Positions 6,963-14,366 of a stretch of 28,454 nucleotides of DNA are shown one piece after another; positions within the stretch are counted from its first letter, which is position 1, and the number at the start of each line of letters is the position of its first letter. This DNA is from a virus. The notes beneath the pieces were generated by a model. The model saw only the letters and a program-made list of their open reading frames with translations. It had not been told where the DNA came from and did not search any database. The stretch is from positions 1-28,454 of IMG/VR virus record IMGVR_UViG_3300022187_000167; one strand, given 5' to 3'. A program made the position numbers and the translations under genes.

Positions 6963-9176
6963 ATGGCAAAAGAGACAATCGCAATCGTTATAGACGGGCA
7001 AGACAACGCTAGCGACGATATCCAACGCGTACAGCGTAACATGCAAAACATGAACAGTACCGCAAATCAAGCAAGCGGTAGCATGGGACAAGTTGGAACC
7101 GCTGCTAGTGGTACAAGTAAAAACCTTATGCTTGCTGCGACTGCTACGACTGCAGTTATAGGGACGACCGTAGCGGTAGCAGGTGAGTTAAATCGGGTAG
7201 TAGGCGAGCTTAACGAAGTCGGTATACAATCAAAACAAACAACGGCAATATTCCAACAATTAGCGGGCGGTATAGAAGAAAGTACAAACTTATTAAATCA
7301 ATTGAGAAGCGCGACCGGTGGGGTAGTAGACGACACAACGCTTATGGCAGGTGCCAACCGTCTAATGCGAATGGGGTTAGCGGAAAGCGCAGCAGAAGTA
7401 ACCCAATTAGTAGACGCCGCAATTACATTAAAAAACCCAACAGAAACCGCCGCCGAAGCAATAGATAATTTTAGTCTTATGCTTGCTAATGAATCGGTCG
7501 CCCGCTTGGATAGCTTTGGTATATCAGCCGCCGCCGTTCGGTTACGTATGGAAGAGCTTATAGAGACTGGAGAGGCGTTAAACAGAAGCGACGCCTTTAA
7601 AATAGCGACAATTGAGCAATACAAAGAAAGCTTGAAGACTCTAGGGGAAGTCGCGGATATTAGTCAAACGTCGTTAGCACGTGTACAAGCCGAAATCGAA
7701 AACAGAAAATCGACAATTGCAGAAGGAACCGCCGGACTAGTCGAAAGTGCAGCGGTCGGGCTTGAATATCTAGGCTATGCCTTACGTGGTCAAATGAATT
7801 TGTTCGGTGCACCAGCAACGCCCGAAGATATGACAGAATTACAAGCCAACGCTATGAGGGATATTATATCAGGGGCGTTAACTTACGATCAATTTTATCC
7901 TATTATAGCGGAATACGCAGGCGACGCGATTAACGACCCGCGACTTATTGACATGCTCGAAAATACCCATTGGATCGAGAACGCTATATCAGTGGGTATG
8001 TTAGTTGGGGAAGCTTACGCCATGACAGCGCTTGAGGGTGTAAGACCAGTAATTGACGAAGTAAATGATATTCTAGATTTTAGTATAGACATGCTTCCAA
8101 CCTTAGACGTATTAGATCCAACCATGACCGCAAATATTGCCACAATTAACGCCGAACTTGATCTATACATGCAAAAGATAAATGGCTTAGAACAAAGCGG
8201 GCAAGACGTAACAGAACTTAAAAGCGCGGTACAAGACTTAAAAGAGGTATGGGGAGGCGTTACAAACGCGGTTAATGGAAGCATAGCAGCGCTTGGTAGA
8301 ATCCAAGGCATGAACTTAAACGACTTATTAGGACGTGGCGCGGGTGATCAACAACAAACGGGGCTTATCGGTATGCTATTGGGACAAGTATCCGATAGCG
8401 ACCTACGAAGTACGTTACAATCAGAGTTCGAGTTATTAACGGGGCAAGAGACCAACTTAGGGCAAGTCGTAGAAGAGGAAATAAGCGCACAAATTGCCGA
8501 AGTTGCTAAAACCGTTGGGACGACCGCCGCCTTTGGTATGGTCGAAGCTGTGCAAAATGCATTACAAACGGGCGAGTTCCTAGGGCTTGATCAAGACGAA
8601 ATTATAGAAATGGTTAGAAGCGCAACCATGGCAAGTATGCCCCGATCTATGCTAATGAGACCGTCGGGCGGTTATACCGTACAGCCCGGAGATAGCCCGT
8701 GGAGTATCTTGGCTAATATGGGGATCCCCGCCGATCAAATCCCCGGCATGGTCGGCATGTTTGACCAGTACGGTACATTACAGCCCGGCATGCAAATAGG
8801 ATTACCCGGCATGGGTGGCGGTATGGGAATGTTGCCAAGCGACGCCATACTTGCAACGGGTGGCATGCTTGGGGCGCCCGCCCTCGAGCCAATCGAAAGC
8901 CTAGTAAGCGACGAAGCCAAAACGGAAATAGAGGAGCTTATGCAAGACTTCGAAGCGATAGATATGAAAATGAACCAGATTAGAAGCGCTATAGGGCTAG
9001 CGTTTAGAGATAGAACCATGACCGCAACCGTTAACATTAGGGCAAACGTAAGCGCCGACGATAAAAAATATATCGATTGGGCTATGGGATCGAATTCCAT
9101 TAATAACTTAGGGCAAGCCCCTTTACTACAACCCGGAACGCCCCCGCCTAGTGGTGGCGGCGGTACCAATCAATAG
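6963..9176 (+). CDS. Tail tape measure protein with LysM-like segment
   Basis: Encodes 737 residues. The N-terminus is low-complexity Asn/Ser/Gly (QNMNSTANQASGS), followed by a hydrophobic stretch around residues 50-75 and long Ala/Leu-rich helices, as in siphophage tape measures. By the usual rule of about 1.5 angstroms per residue the tail would be roughly 110 nm. Around residues 570-616 is GGYTVQPGDSPWSILANMG...LQPGMQIGLPG, which follows the LysM pattern (YTVQPGDS..SIA.....L.PGQ.L.LP) for peptidoglycan binding. A Met/Gly-rich stretch follows. It is the longest gene and sits between the chaperones and the tail-tip gene. Confidence 0.9.
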   Translation: MAKETIAIVIDGQDNASDDIQRVQRNMQNMNSTANQASGSMGQVGTAASGTSKNLMLAATATTAVIGTTVAVAGELNRVVGELNEVGIQSKQTTAIFQQLAGGIEESTNLLNQLRSATGGVVDDTTLMAGANRLMRMGLAESAAEVTQLVDAAITLKNPTETAAEAIDNFSLMLANESVARLDSFGISAAAVRLRMEELIETGEALNRSDAFKIATIEQYKESLKTLGEVADISQTSLARVQAEIENRKSTIAEGTAGLVESAAVGLEYLGYALRGQMNLFGAPATPEDMTELQANAMRDIISGALTYDQFYPIIAEYAGDAINDPRLIDMLENTHWIENAISVGMLVGEAYAMTALEGVRPVIDEVNDILDFSIDMLPTLDVLDPTMTANIATINAELDLYMQKINGLEQSGQDVTELKSAVQDLKEVWGGVTNAVNGSIAALGRIQGMNLNDLLGRGAGDQQQTGLIGMLLGQVSDSDLRSTLQSEFELLTGQETNLGQVVEEEISAQIAEVAKTVGTTAAFGMVEAVQNALQTGEFLGLDQDEIIEMVRSATMASMPRSMLMRPSGGYTVQPGDSPWSILANMGIPADQIPGMVGMFDQYGTLQPGMQIGLPGMGGGMGMLPSDAILATGGMLGAPALEPIESLVSDEAKTEIEELMQDFEAIDMKMNQIRSAIGLAFRDRTMTATVNIRANVSADDKKYIDWAMGSNSINNLGQAPLLQPGTPPPSGGGGTNQ

Positions 9177-9186
9177 GATTATATTT

Positions 9187-10845
9187 ATGATTCAATATAA
9201 GGTAGAACTCGATATATTACGCAATGGGGAGTTTAACCATGAGCTATCAGATATAACCAACCGCGTTAGAGATAGCCTAACGTTTACGACCGGCTTTAAT
9301 AATCCCGATCAAATACCAACCAACCCAAGCGCTTTGGTTGCGCCGACTAACCTATTACAGCTAACGCTAGACAATAGAGACGGCGCGTTTAACTATGAAT
9401 CGCAGGGGAGCAATGGCATTATAGGCGCGGCTTTTTATAACCTACTATCGCAGTCTATCATGATCCGTTTTAGTATGACGCTAGACGGGGTCACACATAG
9501 CTATACATTTTACACGGTGAGCATGAGGACAAGCGTCGGACAGTATGGCGACCAAATAGCATTACTAACAGCACAAGACGCAACGCCCCGCTTGCAAGCC
9601 GTACGGTACGAGCCCGAAGTTGAACAGAACAAAAGAACCAGCGACGCCATAACCGACTTTTTTAAAAATAGTGAAATATATTTACCCTATTCTAGCGACT
9701 TCTTTATACTAGATATATCGAAAATTAACCCACCTATTGGCATAGCTTCGATCATAAACCCAAGCGATACAATTAACCGCGTATTATATGACGCCGATAC
9801 ATTTATAGACGAGTTCCTAGAGACAGAGACGGGGATCGGGGTCTTAGATTATGTCGGGGATAACCTGCGAACGCCGGTAGACGATAAGCTATTACTACAA
9901 AACGGGTTAGCTTACGTCTATGATATTTGCATGGGTGAAGCCTTCGGGCGGTTATATTTTAACCCTCGAGATAATAAATTCCACTTTCAAAACCGCCACC
10001 ACGACGCAAATACAAACCCCGAACTTACACTAACGACCAGCGACGTAATAGCATTAGCGACACGTCAAAGCGTGGTATCCAACGACGTAAGAATATTTTA
10101 TACACCTCGAGAAGTTGGGGAAGCCGGAACAGTCCTTTTTGAAGCTCAAAACTTACCAATAACAATTGGACCAGAAAGCCGGGAAACGATCGGCGTACAG
10201 TTTAGAAACCCAGACAACAAAGACAACATACAAAGCGCATTAACGACCATTGACCCCGTTATAAATACCGACGTGATCGTAACGAGTAGCGGCGGGGCAA
10301 ATATTACAAAAGCCGCTTATGTCGGCGCAGATCTAAACGCAACCGGCGGGGAAATCTTTTTTAGAAACCCAACGGGGAACGATTACACCATAACGAAGTT
10401 ACAAGTACGAGGGACGCCGATCTATCAACATGATCAAGAGTACGCCCAAGCCGTAGACGCAAAATCAATCTTTTTTAATAATCATGCCCCACTTCCCGAC
10501 GTACGCATAGCTTACGCGTTTGATAAGCGCTTCGTGCAAGGCGTCGCCGATTACTTAGTTAGGCAATACGCCCCCATGAGGCGGGTCGCTGACTCAGTAA
10601 CGGTTATGCTAAGAGAAGATAATTTTATAGAGATCATGGGGCTAGACTTAGGCGACGCGGTTACAATAACCGACCCCGACGCCAATCATACAAACGATTA
10701 TATTATTATGGGCGAACGCCATGAGCTCGATATCCCCAACGGCGCCCATAGATTAACTTTTATCTTGAGAACTAAAGACGTGACAGCATACTTTATACTT
10801 GACCGTGATATACTAGACAGTAATGAGATTATACTAGGCTATTAG
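9187..10845 (+). CDS. Tail tip / baseplate hub protein
   Basis: The start at 9187 is chosen because AGGA (9175-9178) lies eight bases upstream and because the longer in-frame form from 9151 would overlap the tape measure. Encodes 552 residues. The opening (MIQYKVELDILRNGEFNHELSDITNRVRDSLTF) and LLQLTLDNRDGAFNYES are typical of distal tail/hub proteins that start the baseplate. The last third (VQGVADYLVRQYA...GDAVTITDPDAN) resembles the hub domain of Tal-like proteins. No hydrolase motif was recognised. Confidence 0.72.
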   Translation: MIQYKVELDILRNGEFNHELSDITNRVRDSLTFTTGFNNPDQIPTNPSALVAPTNLLQLTLDNRDGAFNYESQGSNGIIGAAFYNLLSQSIMIRFSMTLDGVTHSYTFYTVSMRTSVGQYGDQIALLTAQDATPRLQAVRYEPEVEQNKRTSDAITDFFKNSEIYLPYSSDFFILDISKINPPIGIASIINPSDTINRVLYDADTFIDEFLETETGIGVLDYVGDNLRTPVDDKLLLQNGLAYVYDICMGEAFGRLYFNPRDNKFHFQNRHHDANTNPELTLTTSDVIALATRQSVVSNDVRIFYTPREVGEAGTVLFEAQNLPITIGPESRETIGVQFRNPDNKDNIQSALTTIDPVINTDVIVTSSGGANITKAAYVGADLNATGGEIFFRNPTGNDYTITKLQVRGTPIYQHDQEYAQAVDAKSIFFNNHAPLPDVRIAYAFDKRFVQGVADYLVRQYAPMRRVADSVTVMLREDNFIEIMGLDLGDAVTITDPDANHTNDYIIMGERHELDIPNGAHRLTFILRTKDVTAYFILDRDILDSNEIILGY

Positions 10846-10857
10846 AAAGGTTATACT

Positions 10858-11355
10858 ATGGCATGGACAACGCCTAAGACGTGGATTAGTGAAGTTCTCA
10901 CTTCCGACGACATGAACACGTATCTATCAGATAACACACAGTACCTATATGACGAAATAACGTATACGCCGGGCGAATATACATACACAAGGGGGAGCGC
11001 GGTAGATTTCTCTACCACTAGTACGACATTTGTTGACATTAGCAACCCCAACATGGTTGGAACGATAACAACCGACGGGGGCGACGTGCGCGTAACATTT
11101 GCAGGGTCGTTATACCGTGCTGGCGGATCACCTCCAGACGTTCGATTCGCAATTAATTATAATGGCACAGACTGGGGCCCTGTTCGGGTCTATGTTGACC
11201 AATTGCCGGGCGTTAATGTGTCGTTCTCGTATGTATTTAATGGCGTGTCGGCTGGTTCACATACGTTTCGCATGCGTTGGCGCACGAGTAACACAGGCGC
11301 AACCGCTTATTTACGCGGATTACATTCACATTTTAGCGTTCGGGAGTTGAAATAA
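10858..11355 (+). CDS. Receptor-binding / tail fibre candidate
   Basis: Encodes 165 residues. The first 35 (MAWTTPKTWISEVLTSDDMN...) form an anchor I have seen at the start of many short phage tail proteins. The rest is a beta-rich jelly-roll-like domain (VRVTFAGSLYR, GVNVSFSYVFNGVSAGSHTF). The second half (about 11100-11340) has different base use: by hand count T is 72 of 240 (30%), against about 20-23% in sampled neighbours, and it holds one of only seven GGCC sites. This suggests a swapped receptor-binding domain. Function is inferred from position after the tail tip. Confidence 0.65.
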   Translation: MAWTTPKTWISEVLTSDDMNTYLSDNTQYLYDEITYTPGEYTYTRGSAVDFSTTSTTFVDISNPNMVGTITTDGGDVRVTFAGSLYRAGGSPPDVRFAINYNGTDWGPVRVYVDQLPGVNVSFSYVFNGVSAGSHTFRMRWRTSNTGATAYLRGLHSHFSVRELK

Positions 11356-11816
11356 TGGAAGAGCCGACGATTGTAACCAGCCCTATCATATGGGACACGC
11401 CAGCACTAGACGCTATCGCCCGCGCTATTCTAACAGACAATACCGCCGGGGTATCAGTTGGGGACTATAGCGCCATTGTGCTACTAAATGACACGCCAGA
11501 GCTAATTGAGACCGCCCAAGAAATTTTAACCGGCTATCAAGAATTAAGCGTACAAGCCGACCCATTGGAATTAACCGAAGGCGCGGGCGACGTTACCATA
11601 ACATGCAATGATTCACTAATCGCAGGCGACGCCGACGCGGGCTTTGTGGTATTACTAGACGGCGCGTTATATGCTAGCGGTACGAATAGCATTACAGCGG
11701 GCGTGATCGAGCTCACATTAGCCGACCCCGTAGACGGGCGTTATTCTATTTATATCTATCGGCTAGGCACGTCCTACCAATCGGGATATATTGACGTAGT
11801 AGTAAACGAGGCATAA
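11355..11816 (+). CDS. Tail-associated protein, Ig-like C-terminal half (unknown)
   Basis: Encodes 153 residues. Residues 1-70 include a helical region (ALDAIARAILTDN; PELIETAQEIL). Residues about 75-153 are beta-rich (GDVTITCNDSLIAGD, GVIELTLADPVDGRYSIYIY), like an Ig-type or bacterial surface-binding module. It overlaps the preceding gene by one base (TAATG) and precedes small late genes, so it probably belongs to the tail tip or fibre. No specific family is assigned. Confidence 0.6.
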   Translation: MEEPTIVTSPIIWDTPALDAIARAILTDNTAGVSVGDYSAIVLLNDTPELIETAQEILTGYQELSVQADPLELTEGAGDVTITCNDSLIAGDADAGFVVLLDGALYASGTNSITAGVIELTLADPVDGRYSIYIYRLGTSYQSGYIDVVVNEA

Positions 11817-11817
11817 C

Positions 11818-12009
11818 ATGGCAAAAAAGATTATAGAGCCAACCAGCGACGCGGCACAAATAACGGTAGAAACCAAACGGCTTAAGCGACTACTTAAAAC
11901 CCTGCGAAACGAGTTCGACGACATGGCGGCCGCTAAAAAGTGGGCGCTAGTAAAGCGCGTCTTGATTATCCTAGTACGTATTGAATTGCAACGATCACGG
12001 CGCGGGTAG
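11818..12009 (+). CDS. Small basic helical late protein (unknown)
   Basis: Encodes 63 residues, Lys/Arg-rich and helical (ETKRLKRLLKTLRNEFDDM), with a short hydrophobic run near the end (ALVKRVLIILVRIELQ). It starts two bases after the preceding stop. The amphipathic C-terminus could associate with membrane, and the gene lies next to a membrane protein in the slot where lysis genes often occur. That link is positional only. Confidence 0.55.
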   Translation: MAKKIIEPTSDAAQITVETKRLKRLLKTLRNEFDDMAAAKKWALVKRVLIILVRIELQRSRRG

Positions 12010-12048
12010 TATGCTATTTAATGATCCGATTATAAAACGAGGTGAATA

Positions 12049-12291
12049 ATGGAATTTAACGAGCTAATGCAAATCCTAATCCTTTTGGCTATTGTGCTTG
12101 CTTTTTGGTGGCAACATAAGAGCTTCCCACCAGAACAAACGGCGGAACTATTGAAACAACTAGACAACGCAAGCCGAAAGACCGAAACGACAGCCGACGA
12201 CTTGCTTTATGATATAGCCGCTGCATTGTATGAAATTGTACGCAATAGCGAACCAGAAGACGGGGATCCCATGACAAAGCCCGACGCATAA
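12049..12291 (+). CDS. Small single-pass membrane protein, holin/spanin candidate
   Basis: Encodes 80 residues. Residues about 7-21 are a membrane segment (MQILILLAIVLAFWW), followed by a soluble helical, acidic tail (TAELLKQLDNASRKTETTADD). A GAGGTGA site lies five bases before the start. Position at the end of the late genes and the topology suit a holin, spanin or other membrane lysis protein. No endolysin lies next to it, so the role is not secure. A promoter -35/-10 pair overlaps its last codons and stop. Confidence 0.55.
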   Translation: MEFNELMQILILLAIVLAFWWQHKSFPPEQTAELLKQLDNASRKTETTADDLLYDIAAALYEIVRNSEPEDGDPMTKPDA

Positions 12292-12299
12292 GCTATAAT
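12271..12299 (+). promoter_or_regulatory. Sigma70-type promoter at end of late region
   Basis: ATGACA (12271-12276, five of six matches to TTGACA), a 17-base spacer, then a perfect TATAAT (12294-12299). It overlaps the 3' end of the membrane-protein gene. The only thing downstream before an intrinsic terminator is about 30 bases, so its product would be a short RNA. Confidence 0.6.
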
Positions 12300-12305
12300 T
12301 ACAAC

Positions 12306-12355
12306 GTCCGAGTAAATACACAACTTACACGACTAAAGCCCTTTGGGGCTTTTTT
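12306..12355 (+). ncRNA. Candidate small RNA of about 50 nt (late/early boundary)
   Basis: Predicted from the promoter at 12271-12299 and the terminator at 12335-12355. The unstructured 5' part is A/C-rich (TACACAACTTACACGAC). No open reading frame with a start codon and SD fits inside. It could be a regulatory RNA or merely the leader of an attenuated promoter. The TSS is assumed to lie about seven bases after the -10. Confidence 0.4.
12335..12355 (+). terminator. Intrinsic terminator ending the late transcript
   Basis: AAAGCCC (12335-12341) pairs with GGGCTTT (12346-12352) around the loop TTTG, running into a T tract. It closes the late operon before the early promoter. Confidence 0.85.
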
Positions 12356-12381
12356 CTTTTGATCAATTTTAATATTGACCC

Positions 12382-12411
12382 TTTACAAGTTATATATCTT
12401 GGGTGTATAAT
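12382..12411 (+). promoter_or_regulatory. Main early promoter
   Basis: TTTACA (12382-12387), an 18-base spacer, then TATAAT (12406-12411). A TTGACC also lies just upstream at 12375. The 5' leader contains GGGGATTAACCCC (about 12429-12441), a small hairpin or dyad, before AAAGGAG and the first early gene. It follows the late terminator directly, so it most likely starts transcription of the early genes. Confidence 0.7.
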
Positions 12412-12457
12412 CTAATCATAATCAATTAGGGGATTAACCCCACAAAGGAGAATTATC

Positions 12458-12727
12458 ATGAACGCACAAACACACAAAGCCAACCAAAACCCAACAAGCG
12501 TAGACTTCTTTAATAAAGCTGCAAGCTCCCGAAAAATGGCGCAACAAATGGAAGACAGCTTCTTTAAACAAGTTCATATTGAATTGGCTAAGAACGCACT
12601 TAAAGAAGCGCATAACCTACGCATTGAGTTTTTAAAGGACTTAGTTCTCGATAGCTGGTACGCGGGTAAAATTTCTAACGAAGAATGCGAAGCAGAATTT
12701 GCAGCACTTAACGCCCGTAAATGGTAA
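12458..12727 (+). CDS. First early gene, small helical protein (unknown)
   Basis: Encodes 89 residues, mostly helical and of mixed charge (SSRKMAQQMEDSFFKQVHIE, then KDLVLDSWYAGKISNEECEA). It is first in the early operon, with an excellent AAAGGAG SD and its own promoter. Genes in this slot in other phages often modify the host, but nothing here identifies a target. It is followed by the first tRNA-elbow-like element, four bases after its stop. Confidence 0.65.
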   Translation: MNAQTHKANQNPTSVDFFNKAASSRKMAQQMEDSFFKQVHIELAKNALKEAHNLRIEFLKDLVLDSWYAGKISNEECEAEFAALNARKW

Positions 12728-12731
12728 GAAA

Positions 12732-12773
12732 AGAGCGTACGGTATAACGGCGGGTTCGATCCCCGCCCGCTCT
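12732..12773 (+). ncRNA. tRNA-elbow-like element, copy 1
   Basis: A 42-nt element. AGAGCG (12732-12737) pairs with CGCTCT (12768-12773). Between them is an 11-nt linker (TACGGTATAAC), then stem GGCGGG/CCCGCC with the 7-nt loop TTCGATC, which fits the tRNA T-loop consensus TTCRANY. The two helices are contiguous on the 3' side, giving a 12-bp stack, the same as acceptor plus T-stem in tRNA. The linker begins with UA (as U8, A9) and contains GGUA, like the D-loop. There is no anticodon arm. It sits exactly 29 nt before the next ATG. Confidence 0.75.
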
Positions 12774-12802
12774 ATTTTGTTAAAATTAAAAGGAGAATTA
12801 TC

Positions 12803-13099
12803 ATGAACGAAGCACAAAAGACCCCACTTTACACGGTTACACTAGACGGCGTTAACCCCGACCCCGTAACCGCCGACATGATCGAAGATTGGGCGACCGA
12901 TATCTTTATCGATAACGAATATTGGGAATATGAGCTAGAGTTTGATAACGATCAAGTTACAGTTTATGCGTACCTTATCGGCGACCTCGAAGCCATGTTA
13001 GACGAAGACGAAGAGCTTAGTACAGCTTGGGTTAAAATCCATAACGAACTTTTTTACCTCGTTATTGCCGAACTCATTGAAGACGAAGACGAAGAATAA
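12803..13099 (+). CDS. Extremely acidic small protein, DNA-mimic candidate
   Basis: Encodes 98 residues with 29 Asp/Glu against two Lys and no Arg (hand count), giving a net charge near -27. Aromatic and acidic residues are interleaved (DNEYWEYELEFDND) and the ends are pure acid (EDEDEE). Early expression, small size and such charge are shared by phage DNA-mimic proteins such as Ocr or Ugi-type inhibitors. No sequence match to a named family is claimed. It lies between the two tRNA-elbow-like elements and has a strong AAAAGGAG SD. Confidence 0.65.
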   Translation: MNEAQKTPLYTVTLDGVNPDPVTADMIEDWATDIFIDNEYWEYELEFDNDQVTVYAYLIGDLEAMLDEDEELSTAWVKIHNELFYLVIAELIEDEDEE

Positions 13100-13100
13100 C

Positions 13101-13142
13101 GGCGCGTATGGTATTAAGGCGGGTTCAATTCCCGCCCGCGTC
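13101..13142 (+). ncRNA. tRNA-elbow-like element, copy 2
   Basis: Same 42-nt layout as the copy at 12732. GGCGCG (13101-13106) pairs with CGCGTC (13137-13142, one G-U). The linker is TATGGTATTAA, the T-stem is GGCGGG/CCCGCC and the loop is TTCAATT. Relative to copy 1, stem pair 1 changes A-U to G-C, pair 3 changes A-U to C-G and pair 2 changes G-C to G-U, so pairing is kept. The loop differs only at the R and Y positions of TTCRANY. The next ATG is again exactly 29 nt downstream, and that spacer is 24/29 identical between copies. Confidence 0.75.
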
Positions 13143-13171
13143 TTTTTGTTCAAATTAAAAGGATATCTATC

Positions 13172-13507
13172 ATGCAAGAAAAGAAACGCTTTGTAAATCT
13201 TACACCCCATAACATTAACATTACGCGGGGCGTCGAGGGTAATCTTATTATCCCACCTAGCGGGCTCGTATCGCGGGTTATGAAAAATCTAGTAAAAGAC
13301 GAAGTTAACGGCGTGGAAGTCGTATCATTTAACTATGGGGAAATTAAAGGGCTTCCAACCCCCCAAGCCGGCGTTATCTATATCGTATCGGATATGGTAG
13401 CACAAGCAGCAAAGCGCCCCGACGTTATGGCCCCGTGGGGTTTGCAAAAAGACGAAAAAGGGAGCGTCGTTAGTTGCTTAGGGTTGGTTTGCTATGCGAC
13501 TAATTAA
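13172..13507 (+). CDS. Conserved NLTPH-type phage/bacterial protein (unknown)
   Basis: Encodes 111 residues. The opening VNLTPHNINI, the centre IIPPSGLVSRV and GEIKGLPTPQAGVIYIVS, and RPDVMAPW form a pattern that I recognise from many phage and bacterial hypothetical proteins, normally about 100 residues long. The fold appears beta-rich; function is unknown to me. The SD is AAAGGA. The gene overlaps the next by 14 bases. Confidence 0.72.
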   Translation: MQEKKRFVNLTPHNINITRGVEGNLIIPPSGLVSRVMKNLVKDEVNGVEVVSFNYGEIKGLPTPQAGVIYIVSDMVAQAAKRPDVMAPWGLQKDEKGSVVSCLGLVCYATN

Positions 13508-13727
13508 CCGCAAGCCAACAGTAACCCGGGTCTATGAGGTATCAGAAACACGGGCTAAAAGCATTAGCAAGGCGCTTCTAGCCCGCCATAACTGCTTTGT
13601 CCGTTACTTGGGTCGCTACGGTTACGAAGAAAAGAACGTAACGACCACCACCGCAACATATCGGCTTATACGTAAACATGAACATGATACAACTTACCTA
13701 TGGGAGGTAACACGTGGCACAAATTAA
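13494..13727 (+). CDS. Small basic early protein (unknown)
   Basis: Encodes 77 residues, Arg/Thr/Tyr-rich (RAKSISKALLARHNCFVRYL; NVTTTTATYRLIRKHEHD). The start overlaps the previous gene and the end overlaps the next by 14 bases, indicating a tightly coupled operon. An alternating beta pattern in the second half is visible; no known domain is recognised. Confidence 0.6.
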   Translation: MRLINRKPTVTRVYEVSETRAKSISKALLARHNCFVRYLGRYGYEEKNVTTTTATYRLIRKHEHDTTYLWEVTRGTN

Positions 13728-13908
13728 TGTACAATTAACCACCAACCAAAAGCGCGCCTTAGAGCAAGCCGAAAACATGGCAATTAAGCCCAATGGCGAA
13801 AAGGTATCTAAGCAAGTCGTTTATCGTGAAGCTTTACGCCGTTACTGTATCAGCTTGGGGATCCACTTCCCCGACGACATGCCACAGCACGGCGGTAACC
13901 GTTATTAA
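13714..13908 (+). CDS. Small ribbon-helix-helix-like protein
   Basis: Starts with GTG behind a strong GGGAGGTAA SD and overlaps the preceding gene. Encodes 64 residues: a short strand (INVQLTTNQKRALEQAENMA), a helix and QVVYREALRRYCISLGI. This is reminiscent of ribbon-helix-helix DNA-binding proteins (strand, helix A, helix B). The match is by pattern only. A role in early regulation would suit its place before the SSB gene. Confidence 0.55.
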   Translation: MAQINVQLTTNQKRALEQAENMAIKPNGEKVSKQVVYREALRRYCISLGIHFPDDMPQHGGNRY

Positions 13909-13934
13909 TTAACCTATCAAAGGATAAAAACATT

Positions 13935-14318
13935 ATGCCAAACAGCGCAACCGCCCAACTTATGGGACACTTAGGGCAAGACCCTGAACTTAAATACAGC
14001 CAAGCCGGGACAGCGTTCGCAAAAGGAACCATTGCAATTAAGACCGGTTACGGGGAACGATCAGTAACTACATGGTGGAGCTATACGATCTTTGGTAAAA
14101 AAGCCGAACTTTTAGCCGATTGGGCAAGCAAAGGGCAAGCCGTTTTGTTGATCGGCACGCCGTACCTCGAGGAATGGCAAGCCAAAGACGGAACCACACA
14201 AAAGACCGCTAAACTTGACGCTAGCGATTTTACCGTTATTAACGACAAGTCGCACGCAAGCCCACCGTCGGGAACCCGGGCAATTGCAAATGAACCCAAC
14301 GACGCTATTCCATTTTAA
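13935..14318 (+). CDS. ssb: Single-stranded DNA-binding protein
   Basis: Encodes 127 residues with an OB-fold pattern: AQLMGHLGQDPELKYSQAGT, then WWSYTIFGKKAELLADWASK, GQAVLLIGTPYLEEW and TAKLDASDFTVI. The C-terminus NEPNDAIPF matches the acidic tip plus IPF used by bacterial SSBs to bind partner proteins. The size is on the short side for bacterial SSB and usual for phages. It is encoded just before the annealing protein and nuclease, as in other phage recombination modules. Confidence 0.9.
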   Translation: MPNSATAQLMGHLGQDPELKYSQAGTAFAKGTIAIKTGYGERSVTTWWSYTIFGKKAELLADWASKGQAVLLIGTPYLEEWQAKDGTTQKTAKLDASDFTVINDKSHASPPSGTRAIANEPNDAIPF

Positions 14319-14336
14319 TATATAACTTGATATACT
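14319..14336 (+). promoter_or_regulatory. Extended -10 promoter for recombination genes
   Basis: TGATATACT (14328-14336) is an extended -10 without a good -35. It is preceded by TATATAACTTGA (14319-14330), a 12-base sequence found again at 19694-19705 before the PP-loop gene. Both genes also share the SD-region sequence TAAGGAGAAAT. Confidence 0.5.
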
Positions 14337-14366
14337 AGACCCAATCAAAAACTAAGGAGAAATATC

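Noticed and set aside
8735-9169. 144-residue minus-strand ORF opposite the tape measure
   Set aside because: It is the reverse of a Gly/Met/Pro-rich coding stretch, has no SD or promoter, and would be the only sizeable minus-strand gene.
11099-11350. 83-codon frame overlapping the receptor-binding gene
   Set aside because: Entirely inside the larger gene in another frame and without an SD; it arises from the altered base composition there.
12011-12049. 12-codon ORF between two small late genes
   Set aside because: No SD before its ATG and too short to judge; the GAGGTGA inside it serves the gene at 12049.
12732-12773. A normal tRNA gene (also 13101-13142)
   Set aside because: Only 42 nt, with no anticodon arm or D-stem and no encoded CCA. 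The T-arm and outer stem are tRNA-like but the element cannot decode.
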